Source: Methylobacterium sp. J-048 (GTDB lineage: Bacteria > Pseudomonadota > Alphaproteobacteria > Rhizobiales > Beijerinckiaceae). Taken from it: DNA of 42,561 nt. The position numbers and the translations under genes were made by a program. The stretch is from positions 1 through 42,561 of the forward strand of contig NZ_JAKSYL010000093.1 of assembly GCF_022829515.1 (NCBI RefSeq). Reading direction: 5' to 3'. The notes beneath the pieces are model-generated. The model searched no databases. It was not told the origin of the DNA and saw only the letters and a list, made by a program, of their open reading frames with translations. Positions 34,453 through 42,561 of this stretch are shown piece by piece; the stretch's first letter is position 1, and the number at the start of each line of letters is the position of its first letter.

Positions 34453-35802
34453 TCAACGGCGGCCGGCTTCCGCGGCCCTCGGTCCGGATCCGCCCGCAGC
34501 GTCCGGGCGAGCCAGCGCCTCGATCCAGTCACACGCCTCCAGGAGCGCGTCGCCGCGTTCGGCGATACGCGCCTTGGCCTGCGCGCAGGCGCGCGAAACC
34601 GCCGGATCGGCCAGCAGCCGGGTGAGTATCCGGGCGGCCCGGGTCGGGCGGAAGGCGCGGCGGCTCACGGTGGTGCCCAGCGTCCGGTCCTTGAGGCGCT
34701 GCCCCTCGTCGAAATGGTCGAACGCCACCGGGACGACGAGCTGCGGGATGCCCGCCGCCAGGGCCTGTGCCACCGTGCCGACGCCGCCATGGTGGATCAG
34801 GGCGGCGCTGCGCGGCAGCAGCGCGCTCAAGGGGGCGTAGGGCAGATGGATGATCCCGGGCGGCAGCGGATTCGGAACCTGGCCGCCTTGCGGCGCGAGC
34901 AGGACGCCGCGCCGGCCCATCCGGCGGCAGACCGCCAAGGCCGTCTCGAAGAAGGCGGCGCCCTGCCGCATCGCCGAGCCGTAGGTGAAGACGAGCGGCG
35001 CCTCGCCGGCGGCCAGAAAAGCCTCCAGCTCCGGCGGCATCGCCGACACGTCGCCGAACCGGTCGACCAGCGGGAAGCCGAGCTGCACCGCCTGAGCCGG
35101 CCAGTCCGCCTGCGGCGCGGCGTACCAGTCCGGGAACATCAGCAGCATCCGGGTTGGGCTGTTCCACCAATGCCGCAGCCGGGCCACCGGATCGAGGCCC
35201 AGGCGCGCCCGCAGCGCGTTCAGGGGCGGCAGCGTGAACGTATCGACCGCCAGCTTGTCGGCCCCCCGGTTGACGGTGGCCCGTAGCGCTGCCGGCAGGA
35301 ACCGCGGCATCGGCAGCCCGGGCAGCCGGGGCGGATCGGAGCGGCTCTCGATCAGGAACGGCATCACGTGCAGCGTGGCGGCCGGGATGTCGTAGAGTTC
35401 CTGCGCGAGGCGCACGCCCCAGGCCAGCGGCGAGGCGACCACGATCTGCGCGACCCCGCGCGCCCGGGTCGCCCCGAGCCACAGGCAGGTCGTCTCGGCG
35501 ACCCGCAGGGCGAAATCGAACATCGGGCGGAAGCCCCAGCGCGGATGCCAGAGTTCGGGCTGGCCGATCACGGCCTCGTAATCGCCCACCGTGCCGAGGG
35601 GCTGGAAGGCGAGGCCGGCGCGGCGTGCCATCGGCTCGAACGGGGCCGGGGCAGCCAGCGTAACACCGTGACCGCGGGCCAGAAGCGCGTGGCCCAGGGC
35701 GATGAACGGCAACACGTCGCCGTGGGTCCCAATGGCTACGAGAGCGACCTCGATCCGCCCCCCAATGTCCTGCGCGGGAATAGCCTGCTCCTTTGACCCC
35801 AA
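34453..35802 (-). CDS. GT1-type (UGT/MGT-like) glycosyltransferase
   Basis: About 449 residues as listed. The N-terminal Rossmann half begins 'VALVAIGTHGDVLPFIALGHALLARGHGVTLAAP', typical of the GT1/sterol-glucosyltransferase group. The donor-binding half has 'LVFTYGSAMRQG' and the signature 'ALIHHGGVGTVAQALAAGIPQLVVPVAFDHFDEGQRL' (His-Gly-Gly). Likely acceptors are lipids, hopanoids, carotenoids or other small molecules; nothing nearby identifies one. The start is uncertain. TTG 35802 is the first codon after an upstream stop, but it lies within a palindrome and lacks a ribosome-binding site. AAGGAG (35793-35788) is ideally placed for an ATT codon at 35781. The C-terminal tail (about 425-449) is Ala/Gly-rich and disordered. 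Confidence 0.9.
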   Translation of the reverse strand: MGSKEQAIPAQDIGGRIEVALVAIGTHGDVLPFIALGHALLARGHGVTLAAPAPFEPMARRAGLAFQPLGTVGDYEAVIGQPELWHPRWGFRPMFDFALRVAETTCLWLGATRARGVAQIVVASPLAWGVRLAQELYDIPAATLHVMPFLIESRSDPPRLPGLPMPRFLPAALRATVNRGADKLAVDTFTLPPLNALRARLGLDPVARLRHWWNSPTRMLLMFPDWYAAPQADWPAQAVQLGFPLVDRFGDVSAMPPELEAFLAAGEAPLVFTYGSAMRQGAAFFETALAVCRRMGRRGVLLAPQGGQVPNPLPPGIIHLPYAPLSALLPRSAALIHHGGVGTVAQALAAGIPQLVVPVAFDHFDEGQRLKDRTLGTTVSRRAFRPTRAARILTRLLADPAVSRACAQAKARIAERGDALLEACDWIEALARPDAAGGSGPRAAEAGRR

Positions 35803-35810
35803 CGGTCAAA
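35792..35810. promoter_or_regulatory. Palindrome over the start of the GT1 glycosyltransferase gene
   Basis: Perfect inverted repeat TTTGACC-CCAAC-GGTCAAA (35792-35810), overlapping the possible TTG start and the AAGGAG site of the leftward gene. It could be a repressor operator or an mRNA hairpin hiding the ribosome-binding site. Only the symmetry is seen. Confidence 0.5.
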
Positions 35811-35929
35811 TAATGAACGCCCCCCCGTAACGGGCGGGACATGCCAGCCCGCCTGATCTGTATCAAGCCACACTTTGTTTACCATGATTTGAAGCCGCAG
35901 GTCGCGTCGGGCTCAGGCCTCTTTCATCG

Positions 35930-35949
35930 GAACAAAACATGAACATAAT
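35930..35949 (+). promoter_or_regulatory. SOS (LexA) box with overlapping -10 element
   Basis: GAAC (35930-35933), seven bases, GAAC (35941-35944): an exact match to the alphaproteobacterial LexA site GAAC-N7-GAAC (equivalent to GTTC-N7-GTTC). It overlaps CATAAT (35944-35949), a good -10, with CTTTCA (35921-35926) at 17 bp as a weak -35. LexA bound here would block the promoter of the small gene at 35976. The rest of the gap 35811-35929 shows no other feature. Confidence 0.72.
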
Positions 35950-35975
35950 AGGAGACGAACACGGGAGGCACGACG

Positions 35976-36080
35976 ATGCTGAAGCGGTTGGTCCTGACCG
36001 GGATGGTCGAGTTCATGGCGTTCGGAATGCTGTTCGCGGCTGTCGGCGCCTGGGCGATAGCGTTGGCACCGGTTCGTTAG
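35976..36080 (+). CDS. 34-residue single-pass membrane protein behind an SOS box
   Basis: ATG 35976 is preceded by GGGAGG (35963-35968) at a good distance. The 34-residue product begins 'MLKRLVLTGMVEF', continues with a hydrophobic helix of about 20 residues (Met/Phe/Ala/Val/Leu/Trp-rich) and ends 'ALAPVR' before TAG. The basic N-terminus suggests that this end is in the cytoplasm. The promoter is overlapped by a perfect LexA box, so the gene should be induced by DNA damage. In Caulobacter, SidA is a 29-residue SOS-induced inner-membrane protein that halts cell division; size, topology and regulation are alike, although I cannot claim sequence homology. Its codon use is GC-rich like the chromosome. 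The next gene, dnaE, begins 206 bp downstream. Confidence 0.65.
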   Translation: MLKRLVLTGMVEFMAFGMLFAAVGAWAIALAPVR

Positions 36081-36285
36081 CCGGGCTTTGCGTTTCGGCG
36101 CCGGGTTCCCGCCTGAAACGGCTTATGCACAGGCGATCGGCGTCGCGGAGCCGATTGTCCACAACGGGCGGCCGAACTGGTGCGCCCGGAGCACGACCGG
36201 TGGATATCGTCGGGTTCGGCGCCGTCATACGTCGACTTGGCAAGGCCGAGCGGGGATGTTGGGCGACCCCGGATCAAGGTCGGCC

Positions 36286-39804
<3,519 letters not shown>

Positions 39805-39880
39805 AGACGGGGCAGGAGCCTGCTTGGCCGCCTGACCTCAATCGAACGCCCTTCGAAATCGACGGATATCCAATCGCTCC

Positions 39881-39993
39881 CCTCATCCTGAGGTGCGAGC
39901 GAAGTGAGCCTCGAAGGAGCCCTCCAGATCGCGCAGCTGGTCCTGGAGGGCTCCTTCGAGGCGTCCGCTGCGCGAACGCACCTCAGGATGAGG
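39881..39993. repeat. Large dispersed hairpin repeat downstream of dnaE
   Basis: Outer arms CCTCATCCTGAGGTGCG (39881-39897) and its exact reverse complement (39977-39993). Inner perfect 20-bp arms at 39908-39927 and 39943-39962, separated by 15 bases. The whole 113 bp would fold into one long stem-loop. Elements with a CCTCATCCTGAGG end are widespread between genes in Methylobacterium and Bradyrhizobium. It lies between convergent genes and may help end transcription, though it lacks a T-run. Confidence 0.88.
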
Positions 39994-40014
39994 TCGAGAA
40001 TGGGATAGCCAAGC

Positions 40015-40689
40015 TTAGCTCGCCGCCGACCCACCTGCCGCCAGCACCACCGCCCGAGTCCCCACCGGCACGCGGCCGTAGAGGTCGATGATGTCCTGGT
40101 TCAGGAAGCGCACGCAGCCCGAGGACACCATGGTGCCGATGGTCTGCGGCTCCGTGGTGCCGTGCAGCCGGTAGAGCGTGTCCCGGCCGTCCCGGTAGAG
40201 GTAGAGCGCCCGCGGCCCGAGCGGATTGCCGGCGCCGCCCGGTAGGCCGCCGGCGACCGGTCCGTAGCGCGCGGGCTCGCGCTTGATCATCGCGGGCGTC
40301 GGCGTCCAGCGCGGCCATTCGGCCTTGCGGGCGATGGTGGCGGGGCCCTGAAAGTTGAACGCCTCCTCCCGGCCGACGCCCACGCCGTAGCGGATCGCCC
40401 GCCCGTTCTCGCGCACGAGGTAGGCGAAGCGCGCACCCGGATCGACCACGATCGTGCCGGGCGGTTCGGCCGTGACGTAATCGACCTCCTGGCGCAGGAG
40501 CCGCGGATTGATTCCGGTGAGGTCCACCGCGGGCACGGGGAACGGCTCGCTGGGGAGGGCGGCGTACATCGCGACATAAGAGGGATCGACCGGCGGCCGC
40601 AGATCCGCCACCGGCGCCGTCTCGCGGGTGACGCAGCCGGCGAGCAGAAGGGGCGTGCCTGCGAGCAGGGTCCGGCGGGTCAGAGTCAT
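40015..40689 (-). CDS. L,D-transpeptidase (YkuD family) lipoprotein
   Basis: 224 residues. The N-terminus has twin Arg ('TRRTLLAG') and a lipobox 'LLLAGC' at about residues 14-19, so it is an exported lipoprotein, possibly Tat-routed. The YkuD domain (about 95-220) ends with the catalytic motif 'HGTTEPQTIGTMVSSGCVRF', with His and the nucleophilic Cys in SSGCVR. It should cross-link peptidoglycan between meso-diaminopimelate residues, or attach outer-membrane lipoproteins to it. ATG 40689 is chosen over upstream in-frame starts because the signal peptide begins there. It is divergent from a LysR regulator. The stop is close to a dispersed repeat. Confidence 0.93.
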   Translation of the reverse strand: MTLTRRTLLAGTPLLLAGCVTRETAPVADLRPPVDPSYVAMYAALPSEPFPVPAVDLTGINPRLLRQEVDYVTAEPPGTIVVDPGARFAYLVRENGRAIRYGVGVGREEAFNFQGPATIARKAEWPRWTPTPAMIKREPARYGPVAGGLPGGAGNPLGPRALYLYRDGRDTLYRLHGTTEPQTIGTMVSSGCVRFLNQDIIDLYGRVPVGTRAVVLAAGGSAAS

Positions 40690-40755
40690 GGGTGGGTGAT
40701 CTCGCGAAAGGGTGCGGACCGAGAAAACCGCCACGCTGTCGCCCCGTCCAGCGGC

Positions 40756-40776
40756 TATGGGGTGATCGGCCCCATA
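40756..40776. promoter_or_regulatory. LysR-type operator between the L,D-transpeptidase and LysR genes
   Basis: Perfect palindrome TATGGGG-N7-CCCCATA (40756-40776), containing the T-N11-A pattern of LysR-family sites, in a 92-bp divergent gap. It ends only five bases before the LysR start (40782), as expected for negative autoregulation. Which neighbour is the activated target is not known. Confidence 0.65.
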
Positions 40777-40781
40777 ACCGG

Positions 40782-41702
40782 ATGGCATCCATGGACCTCG
40801 CCCTCGCCCTGCGCGCCTTCCTCCGCACCGTCGAGCGCAGCTCGTTGAGCGCGGCGGCACGGGATCTCGGCGTCTCGCAGCCGGCGGTGAGCAAGCACCT
40901 GCGCAACCTCGAGGCGCATGTCGGCGCCCGCCTGCTGGAGCGCTCCGCCCGGCTGGTGCGGCCGACGCCGCAGGGCCAGCGGCTCTACGCGGCGAGCCAG
41001 CCGGCACTCGCCGCCATCGACGCGGCGCTCGAAGATGCCCGGACCGAGGCCGGCTCCGTCGAGGGTCGCCTGCGCCTGCACGCGCCTTCCTGCATCGGCG
41101 TGAAGCACCTCCATCCGATCGTGACGGCGTTCCAGGCGGAGCACCCGCGGGTGACGGTCGATCTGGTGCTGGAAGACCGGGTGATCGACCTCGTGCACGA
41201 GGATTACGACCTCGCGCTCCGCTACGGCCGCCCGGAGGGGCAGGACCTCGTGGTCCGCCGGCTCGGATGGGTGCGGCGCATCCTGGTGGCCGCGCCCGCC
41301 TACCTGGCGCGGGCCGGTGGAATCGAGACCCCCGAGCAACTCGCCACCCGCGAACTCGTGGCGACCCGGGCGGCGGTCGATGCCCGCAGCGCCCTGGTCC
41401 TGCATCGGGGCCGCGAGACCGTGACCGTCCCGGTCCGGCCGGTGCTGCGCACCAACAACGCCGAGATCCTGGTCGCGACCCTGCTGGGGGGACGGGTGAT
41501 GGGGCCGGTGCAGCACCTGCTGGTCGCCGACGACCTGACAGCGGGCCGGCTCGTGCGCGTGCTTCCGGATTACGAGGTGCGCTCGACGGAGGCCTATCTG
41601 GTCTACCCGTCGGTGCGCCACATGCGCCCGGCGGTCCGCGCCTTCACCGATTTCGCCGTGCCGCGGATCCGCGCCGTGGAGGGAATCCACGCGAACGCGT
41701 GA
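40782..41702 (+). CDS. LysR-family transcriptional regulator
   Basis: 306 residues. The N-terminal winged helix ('ALRAFLRTVERSSLSAAARDLGVSQPAVSKHLRNLEAHVGARLLER') is followed by an effector-binding domain of two Rossmann-like lobes, with 'GRLRLHAPSCIGVKHLHPIVTAFQAEHPRVTVDLVLEDRVIDLVHEDYDLALRYG' typical of the subgroup related to CrgA/DmlR. ATG 40782 or 40791 are both possible. Its likely binding site is the palindrome just upstream. The ligand is unknown. Confidence 0.93.
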   Translation: MASMDLALALRAFLRTVERSSLSAAARDLGVSQPAVSKHLRNLEAHVGARLLERSARLVRPTPQGQRLYAASQPALAAIDAALEDARTEAGSVEGRLRLHAPSCIGVKHLHPIVTAFQAEHPRVTVDLVLEDRVIDLVHEDYDLALRYGRPEGQDLVVRRLGWVRRILVAAPAYLARAGGIETPEQLATRELVATRAAVDARSALVLHRGRETVTVPVRPVLRTNNAEILVATLLGGRVMGPVQHLLVADDLTAGRLVRVLPDYEVRSTEAYLVYPSVRHMRPAVRAFTDFAVPRIRAVEGIHANA

Positions 41703-41904
41703 CGTGAGCGCCGGTCGGGCTGGACCGGCCTGGGGATGCTTTGCCACGGAAGGGCTCGGCGCCCGCGAGATTTTTCTGTCTGACCCCGCTTCAGAACCAA
41801 AAAGTTCCCCGCCGGACCTCGGAAGAAGCACGGTCGCAGGCAGGAACATGTGGGTGCCTCACCCGTAGGTCCCATGCGCACCTCGCGCAAACGGAGCTAC
41901 CCGC

Positions 41905-42561
41905 ATGTTCATGAAGATCGACCGACTGCTGACGGAGCTGCCGGAGCCGAAAAAGCCCGAGCCCAACGCAGCCGCCGCCCTGCAGGAACTGCTCGGTGGC
42001 AAGTACGGTGAAATGTCGACCCTCGGGAACTACATGTTCCAGAGCTTCAATTTCCGCAACAAGACCAAGCTTCGGCCGTTCTACAGCCTCGTCTCGAGCA
42101 TCTTCGCCGAAGAGATCGGCCACGTCGAGCTGGTCTCGACCGGCATCTCAATGCTGAACAACGGCCCGGGCAACCCGGCCAAGGACGTCGACATCTCCAA
42201 GGCGCCCTTCGCCGAGATGCAGGACGTGCGCCTCGCCGGCAGCTTCCTGTCGAATGGCGGCGGCGCGATGCCGATGAACTCCAACGCCGCGTCCTGGAAC
42301 ATGGACATGGTCACGACGACCGGCAATCTGATCATCGACCTGCTGCACAATTTCCACTTGGAGTGCGGCGCGCGCATCCACAAGCTGCGGGTCTACGAGA
42401 CCATGATCGAGCCGACCGGGCGCGAAGTCTGCGCCTACCTGCTGGTGCGCGGCTCGCTGCACGCCCATGCCTACGCGCTGGCGCTCAAGAAGCTGACCGG
42501 CGTCGAGATCGAGAAGATGCTGCCGACCCCGAACATCGACCTGTCGCGGGTGCCGGAGTGT
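41905..42561 (+). CDS. Manganese catalase, N-terminal part (cut by window edge)
   Basis: 219 codons remain open to the end of the window. The sequence 'MFMKIDRLLTELPEPKKPEPNAAAALQELLGGKYGEMSTLGNYMFQSFNFRNK' is the standard start of non-haem, di-manganese catalases (KatN-like). Metal-ligand segments of the ferritin-like four-helix bundle are visible: Glu in 'LQELLGGKYGEMS', 'AEEIGHVELV' (Glu and His), and 'NFHLECGARIHKLRVYE'. It breaks down hydrogen peroxide in the cytoplasm. It is preceded by a 202-bp gap without recognisable features. Confidence 0.95.
   Translation, partial: MFMKIDRLLTELPEPKKPEPNAAAALQELLGGKYGEMSTLGNYMFQSFNFRNKTKLRPFYSLVSSIFAEEIGHVELVSTGISMLNNGPGNPAKDVDISKAPFAEMQDVRLAGSFLSNGGGAMPMNSNAASWNMDMVTTTGNLIIDLLHNFHLECGARIHKLRVYETMIEPTGREVCAYLLVRGSLHAHAYALALKKLTGVEIEKMLPTPNIDLSRVPEC

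Noticed and set aside
35976..36080. Small frame as a mere dnaE leader peptide
   Set aside because: Leader peptides controlling attenuation show runs of regulatory codons and a terminator; neither is seen, while a hydrophobic helix and an SOS box are.
36088..36285. N-terminal extension of DnaE by 66 residues
   Set aside because: The PHP domain starts just after ATG 36286. The extension has no family resemblance and follows directly on the small membrane-protein gene.
41711..41728. CCGGTC-GGGCTG-GACCGG hairpin after the LysR gene as a terminator
   Set aside because: Short stem with no following T-run; possible but not supportable.

Overview
The window looks like chromosomal DNA from a Methylobacterium-type alphaproteobacterium (Methylobacteriaceae, order Hyphomicrobiales). 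The evidence is very high GC with strong third-position G/C bias, a complete 14-subunit nuo operon, the alphaproteobacterial order nuoN-birA-rnj-mce-DUF1467-proS-lolC-lolD-dnaE, a DUF1127 protein, a GAAC-N7-GAAC LexA-type box, and dispersed rhizobial-style intergenic palindromes. The genus is inferred; no database search was possible.

Region 1 (1-5727) is a signalling block. A Met/Pro/Lys-repeat protein (cut by the window edge) and a membrane-anchored OB-fold/PepSY-like protein run leftward. A PhoP/PhoQ-like response regulator and sensor kinase run rightward. Between them lies an AT-rich, apparently acquired segment with one GT4 glycosyltransferase-FkbM methyltransferase fusion and the 3' remnant of an insertion-sequence transposase that abuts the response-regulator gene.

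Region 2 (5731-8406) holds a MocR-type regulator divergent from a DUF1127 gene, a translationally coupled DUF4926/DUF6883 pair, and tRNA-Asp(GTC).

Region 3 (8749-25193) is nuoA-N, encoding the proton-pumping NADH:ubiquinone oxidoreductase. It carries extra elements: a 467-bp element between nuoC and nuoD (a four-helix-bundle/23S-rRNA-IVP-family gene enclosed by a perfect 31-bp inverted repeat made of heptamers), two small related coiled-coil genes flanking nuoF, and a two-hairpin palindromic repeat between nuoI and nuoJ. NuoE has a long C-terminal extension ending in a helix-hairpin-helix-like module, and NuoL has a His-rich loop.

Region 4 (25255-33226) is conserved housekeeping: biotin-protein ligase, RNase J, methylmalonyl-CoA epimerase, a DUF1467 membrane protein, a small YegP-like protein, a probable unannotated small RNA with a good promoter and terminator, ProRS, and the LolC/LolD lipoprotein exporter.

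Region 5 (33249-36080) interrupts the usual lolD-dnaE neighbourhood. It contains a HWE-family histidine kinase with a LOV-like PAS domain lacking the photoactive cysteine, a GT1-type glycosyltransferase, and a 34-residue single-pass membrane protein directly behind a perfect alphaproteobacterial SOS box. The last is the best candidate here for an undescribed system: a SidA-like damage-induced membrane peptide. Region 6 (36286-42561) holds dnaE, a large hairpin repeat, an L,D-transpeptidase lipoprotein divergent from a LysR regulator across a perfect palindrome, and the 5' part of a manganese catalase.
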